Source of the DNA: JBBKXP01 sp038251315 | GTDB lineage: Bacteria > Pseudomonadota > Alphaproteobacteria > Rhodobacterales > Rhodobacteraceae | Assembly: GCA_038251315.1 (NCBI GenBank) | Contig: JBBSBK010000072.1 | Span: forward strand, 1-19,553 | Direction of reading: 5' to 3' | DNA length: 19,553 nucleotides | Shown: in pieces, positions 1-7,587 of the stretch | Position numbering within the stretch: the first letter of the stretch is position 1 | Layout: each line of letters begins with the position of its first letter | The notes under the pieces: generated by a model | The model's input: only the letters and a program-made list of their open reading frames with translations | Told to the model about the DNA's origin: nothing | The model's database searches: none | Translations under genes and position numbers: made by a program

Positions 1-2
1 CG

Positions 3-1208
3 ATCAACGACCTGGCGCGATCCTTGGCGACCGAAGCGGCGATTGAACCGACCCAGATCGTCGAGGTGGTCTTCGTCTGCAATCCGGTCATGCACCATCT
101 GCTGCTGGGCATCGACCCGGTCGAATTGGGGCAAGCCCCGTTTGCGCTCGCCACGTCGAACTCGATCTCGCTAGATGCGACTGACCTGAATCTTGACTCG
201 ATGAACCCCGCTGCCCGCGTGTTCATCCTGCCCTGCATCGCCGGGCACGTCGGGGCCGATGCCGCCGCCGTCGCCCTGTCCGAACAGCCGGGTCAGTCCG
301 ATGTCATGGTCCTGATCGTCGATGTCGGGACCAACGCCGAACTTCTTCTCGGCAACAAATCCCGTGTGCTGGCCTGTTCGTCGCCCACCGGCCCCGCCTT
401 CGAAGGGGCACAGATTTCCAGCGGCCAGCGGGCGGCGCCGGGTGCTATCGAGCGGGTCGAAATCGACGCCACGACCAAAGAACCCCGGTTCAAGGTGATC
501 GGCAGCGACCTTTGGTCGACCGACCCCGATTTCGACGCCGCGACCGCTGCAAGCGGCATCACCGGCATCTGCGGGTCGGGCATTATCGAGGCCGTGGCCG
601 AACTGCGCATGGCCGGGCTGATGGATGCGCGCGGGCTGATCGGGTCAGCCGAACAGACCGGAACGGCGCGGTGTGTCCTGACCGGGCGCACCAACAGCTA
701 TCTTCTGCACGACGGCACGGCATCGGGCGGGCCGCTTATCACCGTAACCCAAGGCGACATCCGCGCGATCCAGCTGGCTAAGGCCGCGCTGTACGCCGGG
801 GCGCGGTTGCTGATGGACGAGATGGGGGTCGATCATGTCGACCGCGTCGTGCTGGCGGGCGCGTTCGGGGCGCATATCAGCGCCAAGCATGCGATGGTGC
901 TGGGGATGATCCCTGACGTGCCGCTGGACAAGGTTTTCTCGGCCGGCAACGCCGCGGGGACGGGTGCGCGCATCGCGCTCTGCTCGGTTGCCGCCCGCAC
1001 CCAGATCGAGGCGACGGTGCGCGAGATTCACAAGGTCGAAACCGCAATCGAACCGCGCTTTCAGGAACACTTCGTCGCCGCCAGCGCGATCCCGCATGCG
1101 ACCGATCCATTCCCCAACCTCTCGGGCATCGTCACCCTGCCCGACCTGAATTTCAACACCTCGTCAGGCGGAGGCGAAAACGGGCGCAGGCGACGGGCGC
1201 GCGCCTGA
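3..1208 (+). CDS. Corrinoid-protein reactivating ATPase (RACo-like, DUF4445/ASKHA), 3' part
   Basis: This is the C-terminal 401 codons of a protein whose start lies left of the window; the frame is open to the edge, and the first in-frame TTG at 24 is not a credible start. Visible ASKHA-type features are a phosphate-binding DVGTNAELLLGN segment, TGPAFEGAQISSGQRAAPGA, GICGSGIIEAV, and the late nucleotide-site segments VVLAGAFGAHIS and GNAAGTGARIAL. Family members (RACo/RamA-type, about 600-700 aa, usually with an N-terminal 2Fe-2S ferredoxin domain) use ATP to help return oxidised Co(II) corrinoid proteins to Co(I) for methyl transfer. The N-terminal domain cannot be seen here. The protein ends in a basic tail, GRRRRARA, after a glycine-rich linker. 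Corrinoid methyltransferase partners would be expected to the left. The function is by family; the exact partner is unknown. Confidence 0.88.
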   Translation: MNDLARSLATEAAIEPTQIVEVVFVCNPVMHHLLLGIDPVELGQAPFALATSNSISLDATDLNLDSMNPAARVFILPCIAGHVGADAAAVALSEQPGQSDVMVLIVDVGTNAELLLGNKSRVLACSSPTGPAFEGAQISSGQRAAPGAIERVEIDATTKEPRFKVIGSDLWSTDPDFDAATAASGITGICGSGIIEAVAELRMAGLMDARGLIGSAEQTGTARCVLTGRTNSYLLHDGTASGGPLITVTQGDIRAIQLAKAALYAGARLLMDEMGVDHVDRVVLAGAFGAHISAKHAMVLGMIPDVPLDKVFSAGNAAGTGARIALCSVAARTQIEATVREIHKVETAIEPRFQEHFVAASAIPHATDPFPNLSGIVTLPDLNFNTSSGGGENGRRRRARA

Positions 1209-1266
1209 AACCGTGCGACACGGACAATTTGTTGATTGATCCAACCCGATCAAAGGGCACACACAA

Positions 1267-2112
1267 ATGACCGGCAACACAGATCAACAGGACTATTGGA
1301 GCGGCCCTTCGGGCCAATCCTGGGTCCGTCTGCAAGCGCAGCTTGACGATCTGATGCAGCCGGTACTGGACGGTGTTCTCGCGCGCGCAGCACTGGCCAT
1401 CGGCGCGCGTGTGCTGGATATTGGCTGCGGGACCGGGGCCAGTACGGTACAGGCAGGGCAGACCGTGGGGGCGAAAGGGCACGTCTGTGGGCTCGATATC
1501 GCCGCGCCGATGCTGGACCGGGCCGGCGAGCGAGCCGCCGGTCTGTCGCAGGTTGATTTCCTGCTGGCCGACGCCGCGACCTACCCCTTCGTCGATGACA
1601 GCTATGACGCAGCCATCTCGCGCTTTGGTGTCATGTTCTTTGCCGACCCGGTCGCGGCCTTTCGCAATATCCGGCTGTCACTCGGGCCCGGCGCCGGCCT
1701 GACTTTCGCCGCTTGGGCGGCACCTGCTGTCAATCCGTGGTTCATGATTGCAGCGCAGGCCGCCAAAGCCCGGCTCGGCGCGCCGCCATCTGTCGACCCG
1801 GACGAACCTGGACCCTTCGCGTTTCGCGAACCTTCGCGGATCATGGCAAACCTGAAAGACGCAGGGTTCAGCGAAATTGGCATCGACACTGCGACTGTCG
1901 AACTGACCCCGTCCGGGAGCCGCAGCGACGCCGCCAGTCTTGCCACCTTTGTCGGACCGGCGACGCGGACCATGAAGCATTTCAACGGTACCAACGCGGA
2001 CCGTCGGGCAATCGTCGATGACGTGGCCGGCCATCTAGCCCTGTACGACACCGGCGATGGCATGCGGATTCCGGCAACGATCAACTTTGCCACCGCGCGC
2101 AACCTGCGCTGA
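1267..2112 (+). CDS. Class I SAM-dependent methyltransferase
   Basis: A 281-aa soluble protein with a Rossmann-type methyltransferase core. Motif I is VLDIGCGTGAST near residue 57, followed by an acidic strand end (GLDIAAPMLDRA) and a motif-II-like segment (SYDAAISRFGVMFFADP) of the UbiE/Methyltransf_11/25 type. The SAM site is well supported; the C-terminal half (roughly residues 150-281) is the acceptor-recognition part and suggests no substrate. The ATG at 1267 is preceded by a loose AAAGGG purine stretch. The gene begins 58 nt after the RACo-like gene and is followed by tRNA-Gly. It could be co-transcribed with the upstream gene, but nothing in the sequence shows that it works with corrinoids. 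Confidence 0.85.
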   Translation: MTGNTDQQDYWSGPSGQSWVRLQAQLDDLMQPVLDGVLARAALAIGARVLDIGCGTGASTVQAGQTVGAKGHVCGLDIAAPMLDRAGERAAGLSQVDFLLADAATYPFVDDSYDAAISRFGVMFFADPVAAFRNIRLSLGPGAGLTFAAWAAPAVNPWFMIAAQAAKARLGAPPSVDPDEPGPFAFREPSRIMANLKDAGFSEIGIDTATVELTPSGSRSDAASLATFVGPATRTMKHFNGTNADRRAIVDDVAGHLALYDTGDGMRIPATINFATARNLR

Positions 2113-2129
2113 CCGCACTGCAAATCCAC

Positions 2130-2158
2130 TTGACGGTGGTGCAGGCCGCCGTTACCCC
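2130..2158 (+). promoter_or_regulatory. Candidate promoter for tRNA-Gly
   Basis: A TTGACG -35 box (2130-2135) is separated by 17 nt from a weak TACCCC -10 box (2153-2158). Initiation about 7 nt downstream would fall just before the mature tRNA 5' end at 2169. The -35 is strong and the -10 poor, so this rests mainly on position and spacing. Confidence 0.4.
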
Positions 2159-2168
2159 AGCCACTGTT

Positions 2169-2242
2169 GCGGGTATGGTGAAAAGGTATCACGAAAGCTT
2201 CCCAAGCTTCAGTTGAGGGTTCAATTCCCTCTACCCGCTCCA
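2169..2242 (+). tRNA. tRNA-Gly (anticodon CCC)
   Basis: A 74-nt cloverleaf can be drawn by eye. The acceptor arm pairs GCGGGTA (2169-2175) with TACCCGC (2232-2238), with discriminator T and an encoded CCA (2240-2242). The D arm pairs GTG with CAC. The anticodon loop TTCCCAA gives CCC, reading GGG glycine codons. The T arm is GAGGG-TTCAATT-CCCTC. The outermost anticodon-stem pair appears to be an A-C mismatch; all other stems are regular. A genomically encoded CCA is usual in many bacteria. Confidence 0.95.
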
Positions 2243-2270
2243 GCCCACCCTCACCTGAAAGGCCCCGACC

Positions 2271-2621
2271 ATGACCGACATCACCCATATCGAATGTGGC
2301 CCGCGGATGAGCCAGGCCGTGGTGCATGGCGGCGTCGTCTATCTGGCCGGACAGGTTGGCGAACCGGGCGAAGGCGTCACCGCCCAGACCAAGGCCGTGC
2401 TGGCGGAAGTTGATCGCCTGCTGACCGCTGCGGGGACCGACAAGATGCGGATGCTGACAGCGCAGATCTGGCTTGCCGACATGCACGATTTCGCCGCGAT
2501 GAACGCCGTCTGGGATACGTGGGTGCCGCAGGGTGCCTGCCCTGCCCGCTGGACCGGCGAGGCCAAGCTCGCGACTCCGGCTTACAAGGTCGAGATCATC
2601 ATCACCGCCGCGCTTCCCTGA
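2271..2621 (+). CDS. RidA/YjgF/UK114-family protein
   Basis: A 116-aa protein of typical Rid length. It has the family's N-terminal strands (VVHGGVVYLAGQVG), the central helix-strand unit ending in TAQIWLADMHDFAAMNAVWDTW, and the C-terminal PARWTGEAKLATPAYKVEIIITA, which contains the Arg of the PAR signature that binds the substrate carboxylate in active RidA. RidA-type enzymes hydrolyse reactive enamine/imine intermediates made by PLP enzymes. The EAKL..PAYKVEI form resembles the non-RidA Rid subfamilies, so the substrate may differ. The ATG at 2271 has a GAAAGG ribosome site about 10 nt upstream. The gene starts 28 nt after tRNA-Gly with no terminator between them, so it may be read from the tRNA promoter. 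Confidence 0.9.
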   Translation: MTDITHIECGPRMSQAVVHGGVVYLAGQVGEPGEGVTAQTKAVLAEVDRLLTAAGTDKMRMLTAQIWLADMHDFAAMNAVWDTWVPQGACPARWTGEAKLATPAYKVEIIITAALP

Positions 2622-2773
2622 CGTGGGCCTGACACGGGTCCGACACGGCGCTGACATCACGCCTGCGTGAGCAGCCGTAACCCGATCGACGAAACGAAAC
2701 TATTCCGAGAAGGTCAGCGTGGTTCCGGGCACAAGCATCCAATGACGGGTGCGACAAGCCCGGAGGCTTTAAC

Positions 2774-3922
2774 ATGCATTCCTTGAAATCCCTGCTGTTG
2801 ACCGCGACGATCCTGTCGGCGCCCGCCGCCTTTGCCCAAAACATGAACCCGATGGTCGGCGGTGCCGAAATGTTCGCCGAAAAGAACATCATTGAAAACG
2901 CGGTGAATTCGCCGATCAACACCACGCTGGTCGCTGCCGTCAAGGCCGCCGGTCTGGTCGAGACACTGTCCGGTCCCGGCCCGTTCACCGTTTTCGCGCC
3001 GACCGACGAAGCCTTTGCTGCCCTGCCGGCGGGCACGGTCGACACCCTGCTGCTGCCCGAAAACAAGGCTATGTTGGCCAAGATCCTGACCTGCCACGTC
3101 GTCGCTGCCAATGCGATGTCGGACGCAGTGATGGGCATGATCGCAGATGACGGCGGGATGCACGAAGTTACTACCGTGGGCGGATGCAAGCTGATGCTCA
3201 AGATGGACGGCGACAAGTTGACCGTCACCGACGAGCGCGGTCAGGTCGCCACCGTGACGACTGCCGATGTGGTCCAGTCCAATGGCGTGATCCACGTGAT
3301 CGACACCGTCCTGCTGCCCGCCGAAGAGGCCGCGATGGCCGCTGAACCGATGGCGACGGACACGATGGCTGCCGATACGATGGCGGCTGATACGATGGCT
3401 GCAGACACGATAGCATCTGACGGCATGGCGATGGCCAACCCGATGGTCGGCGGCGCCGAAATGTTCGCCGACAAGAACATCATCGAAAACGCACTGAACT
3501 CTCCGATCCATACGACTCTGGTCGCCGCTGTCAAAGCCGCCGGTCTGGTCGAAACGCTGGAAGGCCCGGGCCCGTTCACCGTCTTTGCTCCGACTGACGA
3601 TGCCTTTGCCGCCCTTCCCGCCGGGACCGTCGACACCTTGCTGCTGCCGGAAAGCAAAGACAAGCTGACCAAGGTGCTGACTGCCCATGTCGTATCCGGC
3701 ACGGTCACCGCAGCCGACCTGATCGCCGGGGCCAAAGCCTCCCCCACCGGGTTCTACAACTTCAACGCCGTGTCGGGAGATGCCTTGTCAGCGCAAGTCA
3801 CCCCGTCGGGCCGGGTTTTTATCTATGACGAAAGCGGCAGCGCTTACGAGGTGACGACCGCCGATGTCATGCAGTCCAACGGCGTGATCCATGTGATCGA
3901 CGGTGTGCTGCTGCCGAAATAA
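2774..3922 (+). CDS. Secreted tandem fasciclin (FAS1) domain protein
   Basis: A 382-aa exported protein. Residues 1-22 form a signal peptide with a predicted AFA cleavage site. Two FAS1 domains follow (about residues 25-190 and 220-382). Both carry GPFTVFAPTD.AFAALPAGTVDTLL (H1 region) and end in QSNGVIHVID.VLLP (H2 region). Between them lies a linker rich in MAADT repeats. FAS1 domains mediate adhesion or matrix binding; no enzyme activity is expected. Domain 1 has two cysteines (in LTCHVV and GGCKLM) that are absent from domain 2 and could form a disulfide after export. The first 86 residues of the two domains are about 87% identical by hand count, while their middles hardly match. The ATG at 2774 follows a GGAGG ribosome site (2761-2765), and a strong terminator follows the stop. 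It appears monocistronic. Confidence 0.93.
   Translation: MHSLKSLLLTATILSAPAAFAQNMNPMVGGAEMFAEKNIIENAVNSPINTTLVAAVKAAGLVETLSGPGPFTVFAPTDEAFAALPAGTVDTLLLPENKAMLAKILTCHVVAANAMSDAVMGMIADDGGMHEVTTVGGCKLMLKMDGDKLTVTDERGQVATVTTADVVQSNGVIHVIDTVLLPAEEAAMAAEPMATDTMAADTMAADTMAADTIASDGMAMANPMVGGAEMFADKNIIENALNSPIHTTLVAAVKAAGLVETLEGPGPFTVFAPTDDAFAALPAGTVDTLLLPESKDKLTKVLTAHVVSGTVTAADLIAGAKASPTGFYNFNAVSGDALSAQVTPSGRVFIYDESGSAYEVTTADVMQSNGVIHVIDGVLLPK
3335..3424 (+). repeat. Six-unit 15-bp tandem repeat in the fasciclin linker
   Basis: Six consecutive in-frame 15-bp units encode MAAEP, MATDT, MAADT, MAADT, MAADT and IASDG. The first two and the last are diverged; the middle three differ only at synonymous third positions. 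Because 15 is a multiple of three, gain or loss of a unit would change linker length without shifting the frame. Confidence 0.9.
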
Positions 3923-3944
3923 CCAGTGTCTTGGTTGTGTGAAG

Positions 3945-3975
3945 AACCCCGTCGCGGTTGCGGCGGGGTTTTTTT
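3945..3975 (+). terminator. Intrinsic terminator after the fasciclin gene
   Basis: AACCCCGTCGC pairs with GCGGCGGGGTT around a GGTT loop (11 pairs, one of them G-U), followed by an uninterrupted run of T to 3975. It starts 22 nt after the fasciclin stop. On the opposite strand the stem is followed only by a weak TTCTTC tract, so it may stop leftward DUF421 transcripts poorly. Confidence 0.93.
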
Positions 3976-4020
3976 GCCGGAAGCGATGGCGGCGTCGTAA
4001 GATCTGCCATGCCGTCGAAA

Positions 4021-4539
4021 TCACGTGATGCGTCGCACGCCTTGAAGAAGCCGTTCCTCCAGTTCGGGGCCATGCAGAACCGAGATGTCGCCAGTCGTCT
4101 CCAGCACGACGGCCCGCACGTCTGAAAGTTCGCGCACATTCGCGGCGCGCAATTTAGCGATCAGATCCGATTCAGCCACGCGGGTCGCCACCAGCGCAGC
4201 GGTCAGAATCTCGCCGTCACGCATGAGCATTACGGGCGAATTCTGCACGATCCGTTCGAACCGATCGGAAGATCGTCGCCATCGGGCAACAATGTACTGT
4301 ACGGCAAGCAGGCTTGAAATCGCGATGGTTGACTGCACGAATGCGGACCAGGATTGCGACTGGCTCGCTCCGGCCAGCAAGGAACCGGTGGCGACGGTCA
4401 CCACGAAATCAAATGCAGACATCTTGGAGAAAGCCCGCAGACCGACGATCCGCACGACGAAGATGACCCAGCAGACTGCAACCGACGACAGGGCAATAGC
4501 CCTCACAATCGCATCGAGTGGTTCGGCTCCAAAGAACAT
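4021..4539 (-). CDS. DUF421 (YetF-like) membrane protein
   Basis: A 172-aa protein matching the YetF/DUF421 architecture. About three N-terminal membrane segments (roughly residues 10-30, 43-60 and 66-86) surround the signature RIVGLRAFSKMSAFDFVVTV. A small cytosolic alpha/beta domain follows and ends in VVLETTGDISVLHGPE, which closely matches the family's C-terminal signature. The molecular role of the family is not established; Bacillus relatives are associated with spore and envelope contexts. The ATG at 4539 has a GGAG box about 10 nt upstream. It lies 71 nt downstream of the DUF998 gene on the same strand, so the two may form a small unit. Confidence 0.87.
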   Translation of the reverse strand: MFFGAEPLDAIVRAIALSSVAVCWVIFVVRIVGLRAFSKMSAFDFVVTVATGSLLAGASQSQSWSAFVQSTIAISSLLAVQYIVARWRRSSDRFERIVQNSPVMLMRDGEILTAALVATRVAESDLIAKLRAANVRELSDVRAVVLETTGDISVLHGPELEERLLQGVRRIT

Positions 4540-4610
4540 GGCCGGATCTCTCCTTGTCAGTGGTATCCGAGACGGATGCCCAAAGTTCGGTCAGGTGTCC
4601 GTAAATACAT

Positions 4611-5246
4611 TCAGCGCAACCTCTGGCCATGACGGATGAACAGCGACGCAAGGGTGACCACGGTCACCATTGCGATCAGGCCAAGATAGCGTTCGTAGAT
4701 ACCGTCGATACCGTCGGGCAGGAAAAAGAAAATCGGGGCCGATATCGTCCAGACGATCGAGATGCCGATCAGAACGCGACCAAATCCGCGACCGGCGCGG
4801 CTTGCACCGCCCGCCATGATCAAAGGCAGCGTCGCGATGAGCAGGCCAAGGGCATACACGAGATAAATATGTACAACGACACCTTCGCTGTCGCTGTCGC
4901 CATATTCGTTGCGTGCGCCGACCAGAAAGACGATCAGCCCCAGCACGGCGAACCCGACGACCCCGAAACTCCAGCCTCTCCCGCCGAGATGGATATGTGC
5001 CGCGAGCAGGGCGATCGAAATCAACGCTGCCGAGAATGTGTAGATGCCGATATCGACGATGTATTCGTATCTGCCGGCGCCCAGATCGCTGATCGTGTCG
5101 GCAACCCAGTCATGGTCTGGAACGACGAAATCCGCGATCAATATGCTGACCGCGAAAGCGAAGCAGCCAAATATCGCATACCATCCAAGCCAGATGATGA
5201 GCGGCCGACTCTCGTAAACCTGTGGCGTGACGTTGTCGTTCTTCAT
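4611..5246 (-). CDS. DUF998 family integral membrane protein
   Basis: A 211-aa protein from the chosen ATG, with about six hydrophobic segments. The first (LIIWLGWYAIFGCFAFAVSI) is followed by DHDWVADTISDLGAG, the conserved N-terminal loop of DUF998 proteins. An acidic NEYGDSDSEGVVVHIY loop lies mid-protein, and FFFLPDGIDGIYERYLG lies near the end. The function is unknown for the family. In-frame alternatives upstream are an ATG at 5264 and a TTG at 5285. I chose 5246 because it sits just before the conserved hydrophobic region and follows a GGGAACCGG purine stretch, but this is not decisive. The gene is 63 nt downstream of pgi on the same strand. Confidence 0.8.
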   Translation of the reverse strand: MKNDNVTPQVYESRPLIIWLGWYAIFGCFAFAVSILIADFVVPDHDWVADTISDLGAGRYEYIVDIGIYTFSAALISIALLAAHIHLGGRGWSFGVVGFAVLGLIVFLVGARNEYGDSDSEGVVVHIYLVYALGLLIATLPLIMAGGASRAGRGFGRVLIGISIVWTISAPIFFFLPDGIDGIYERYLGLIAMVTVVTLASLFIRHGQRLR

Positions 5247-5309
5247 TTGCCGGTTCCCGTGCATCCGAGACCAACGCCCCAGCAAACTACCGGTTCCGGC
5301 TGTGCCGAC

Positions 5310-6911
5310 CTAAGCGCCGTTCTGGCGTAGGTAGGCGACCAGTGACGCCGTGGACCGGTCTGTATCGCTGGCATCCGTGTCGCCCGCGATGACGGGCTCC
5401 AGCGCCGTCGCCAGCTCCTTGCCCAGTTCCACCCCCCATTGATCGTAGGAGTTGACTCCAAGGACCGCCCCTTCGACGAACACCCGGTGTTCATAAAGGG
5501 CGATGATCTGCCCCAGCATGAAGGGATCAAGCTGTGGATAGGCGATTGTGACAGACGGGCGGTTGCCTGGAAACACCCGGTGCCGCGCCTGCCGGTCCAG
5601 TTCGGTGCCGCTCGGGCCCTTTTTAACCATGATTGCCGTCGCTTCAGTCAACGACCGCCCCTGCATGAGGGCCTGCGATTGCGCCAGGCAGTTGGCGATC
5701 AGCAACTGGTGCTGGTGCTGCAGGTCGGGGTTGTGCCCGGTGGCGGCGATCAGGAATTCGCAAGGCACGACACGCGTGCCCTGATGGATCAACTGATAGA
5801 AGGCGTGCTGCCCGTTGGTGCCCGGCTCGCCCCAGACGACTGGGGCGGAATTGACGGTCAGGTCAGCCCCGTCCATGCTGACCCGCTTACCGTTGCTTTC
5901 CATCTCGAGTTGTTGAAGATAGGCCGGCAGGCGGCTGAGATTGTTGTCATAAGGCAGCACAGCGCGGGTGACATAATCACAGATCTGGTTGTGCCAGATG
6001 CCGGTCAGAGCCAGCAGCGCGGGCAGGTTTTCGTGCCACGCGGCGGCGCGGAAATGCACGTCCATCGCCTGCCCGCCGCGCAGGAAGGCGCGAAACGCGC
6101 CGGCACCAATGGCGATCATCAGCGACAGCCCGATCGGCCCCCAAAGCGAATAGCGCCCACCGACCCAATCGGCGAATCCGAAGACCCGCCTGGGCGGAAT
6201 TCCGAACGCGGCGGTCTTATCGGCCGAGGTCGACAGTGCGACGAACTGCGCCGCCGGATCGGCCACACCCTGTCCCATCCACGCCTTGGCCGTGCGGGCG
6301 TTCGTCATGGTTTCGATCGTGGTAAAGGTTTTCGAGGCGACGATGATGAGCGTCGTGCCGGGGTCACAGGCCCGCAGCACCTGCGAAATGTCCGCCGGAT
6401 CGACGTTGGACACGAAATGGCAACGCGGGCCGTCGTGGTAAGGGGCAAGCGCCAGCGTCGCCATCGCCGGTCCAAGGTCGGAACCGCCGATGCCGATGTT
6501 GACCACATCGGTGATCCGCCCGCCCTGCCCCATGAAGCTGCCGTCACGCACGGCGGCCGCGAAATCGTCCATCCGTTGCAGGGTGTTCAGTACGCTGGGC
6601 ATCACATCCTGCCCGTCGACCAAGACCGGCCCGCCATCAAGGTTGCGCAGGGCCGTATGCAGCACCGCGCGGCCCTCGGTTTGGTTGATCGGCTGGCCGG
6701 TGAACATCGCTTCACGTTTGGCCGCCACCCGGGCCTTATCAACCAGCGCAATCAGCAGATCGCGCCCCGTAGCGTCGATGTTCGTCTTGGCATAGTCCAG
6801 GCGGATATCACCGACTGTGGCAGTGAAATCGGCGACCCGGCCAGCGTCCATCATGTCGGCGAAACGACGATCTTTGACCTGCGCGTGATGATCCATCAAG
6901 TCTTGCCACAT
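5310..6911 (-). CDS. pgi: Glucose-6-phosphate isomerase
   Basis: A 533-aa enzyme of normal family length that interconverts glucose-6-phosphate and fructose-6-phosphate. Visible motifs are VVNIGIGGSDLGPAM (about 137-150), the phosphosugar-binding SKTFTTIETMTN (193-204), DWVGGRYSLWGPIGLS (248-263, PGI signature 1) and NSYDQWGVELGK (487-498, signature 2). Catalytic candidates are Glu338 in EMESNGK, His369 in NGQHAFYQL and Lys498. I used the ATG at 6911 because a GGAG box lies 8 nt upstream; an in-frame GTG at 6929 would place the ribosome site inside the coding region. It is the last gene of the zwf-pgl-pgi unit and starts 2 nt after the pgl stop, so translation is probably coupled. Confidence 0.97.
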   Translation of the reverse strand: MWQDLMDHHAQVKDRRFADMMDAGRVADFTATVGDIRLDYAKTNIDATGRDLLIALVDKARVAAKREAMFTGQPINQTEGRAVLHTALRNLDGGPVLVDGQDVMPSVLNTLQRMDDFAAAVRDGSFMGQGGRITDVVNIGIGGSDLGPAMATLALAPYHDGPRCHFVSNVDPADISQVLRACDPGTTLIIVASKTFTTIETMTNARTAKAWMGQGVADPAAQFVALSTSADKTAAFGIPPRRVFGFADWVGGRYSLWGPIGLSLMIAIGAGAFRAFLRGGQAMDVHFRAAAWHENLPALLALTGIWHNQICDYVTRAVLPYDNNLSRLPAYLQQLEMESNGKRVSMDGADLTVNSAPVVWGEPGTNGQHAFYQLIHQGTRVVPCEFLIAATGHNPDLQHQHQLLIANCLAQSQALMQGRSLTEATAIMVKKGPSGTELDRQARHRVFPGNRPSVTIAYPQLDPFMLGQIIALYEHRVFVEGAVLGVNSYDQWGVELGKELATALEPVIAGDTDASDTDRSTASLVAYLRQNGA

Positions 6912-6913
6912 CT

Positions 6914-7585
6914 TTATTTCTCCGCCCAATGCACCGTTGTTTTGCCCAGAATGGCGGCCACAGGGGCCTTGGCCGGGGTCAGGGTCATCGCCCGGTCCAG
7001 CGCCGCACGTTTGTTGGCCCCCGTAATCACGATATGGCGCTGGATCGCGCCTTGCAGCACTTTAGCCGACAAGGTGACGCGCGGTTCGGGCGCACCGGGC
7101 GCACGCATCGCATAAAGGATGTCGTCGCCCGTCAAGGCCGCATCCAATTGGTCGGCACCGGGAAACAGAGACGCTGTGTGCATGTCGGCCCCCATGCCCA
7201 GCAGGCAGATGTTGAGAGGCAACAGCGGCGCGATGCTGGCGGCGAGTTCGTCCAGCCGATCCTCGGGTATTGCGGCGTCGGCGTAAAGCGGGATCAGGTT
7301 CGCGCTCGCAGCCTTGTCAGTCAGCAGTCGTTGGCGCAGCAGACGGGTGTTGGACCGTTCGGACGTTTCGGGCACCCAGCGTTCGTCGGTCAGCAGGACG
7401 TCAACCCGCCCCCAGTCCAGACTGACGCCACAGAGGCTGTCGAAGATCGGCCCCGGCGTGGTGCCGCCCGGAACCGCCAGCGTCACCCGGCCATCATTGA
7501 ACAGTGCGGCTTCAAGTTCGCCTGCGATGATGTTGGCGATGTCCATCATCATCATTTCGGCGTCGGGGTATGTGCGAAGGTCCAT
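6914..7585 (-). CDS. pgl: 6-phosphogluconolactonase (DevB type)
   Basis: A 223-aa cytosolic enzyme that hydrolyses 6-phosphogluconolactone made by Zwf, feeding the Entner-Doudoroff and pentose-phosphate routes. Family motifs are TLAVPGGTTPGPIFDSL (about 35-51), LLTDERWVP (64-72), SNTRLLRQRLL (78-88) and LLGMGADMHTASLFPG (128-143). In the last motif Met replaces the Gly that precedes the catalytic-region His in many homologues. The ATG at 7585 lies 2 nt after the zwf stop, with an AAGGG ribosome site inside the end of zwf. Size, motifs and position between zwf and pgi agree. Confidence 0.96.
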   Translation of the reverse strand: MDLRTYPDAEMMMMDIANIIAGELEAALFNDGRVTLAVPGGTTPGPIFDSLCGVSLDWGRVDVLLTDERWVPETSERSNTRLLRQRLLTDKAASANLIPLYADAAIPEDRLDELAASIAPLLPLNICLLGMGADMHTASLFPGADQLDAALTGDDILYAMRAPGAPEPRVTLSAKVLQGAIQRHIVITGANKRAALDRAMTLTPAKAPVAAILGKTTVHWAEK

Positions 7586-7587
7586 GA

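Noticed and set aside
2714..3688. Minus-strand open frame opposite the fasciclin gene, repetitive in His, Gly and Asp
   Set aside because: Its repetitiveness mirrors the fasciclin duplication and MAADT linker on the plus strand; the plus strand has a signal peptide, ribosome site and terminator.
5439..7115. Long plus-strand open frame opposite pgi and pgl
   Set aside because: It is antisense to two well-recognised enzymes, and its translation is rich in Arg, His and Gln with no domain. It is a GC-skew shadow of genuine codons.
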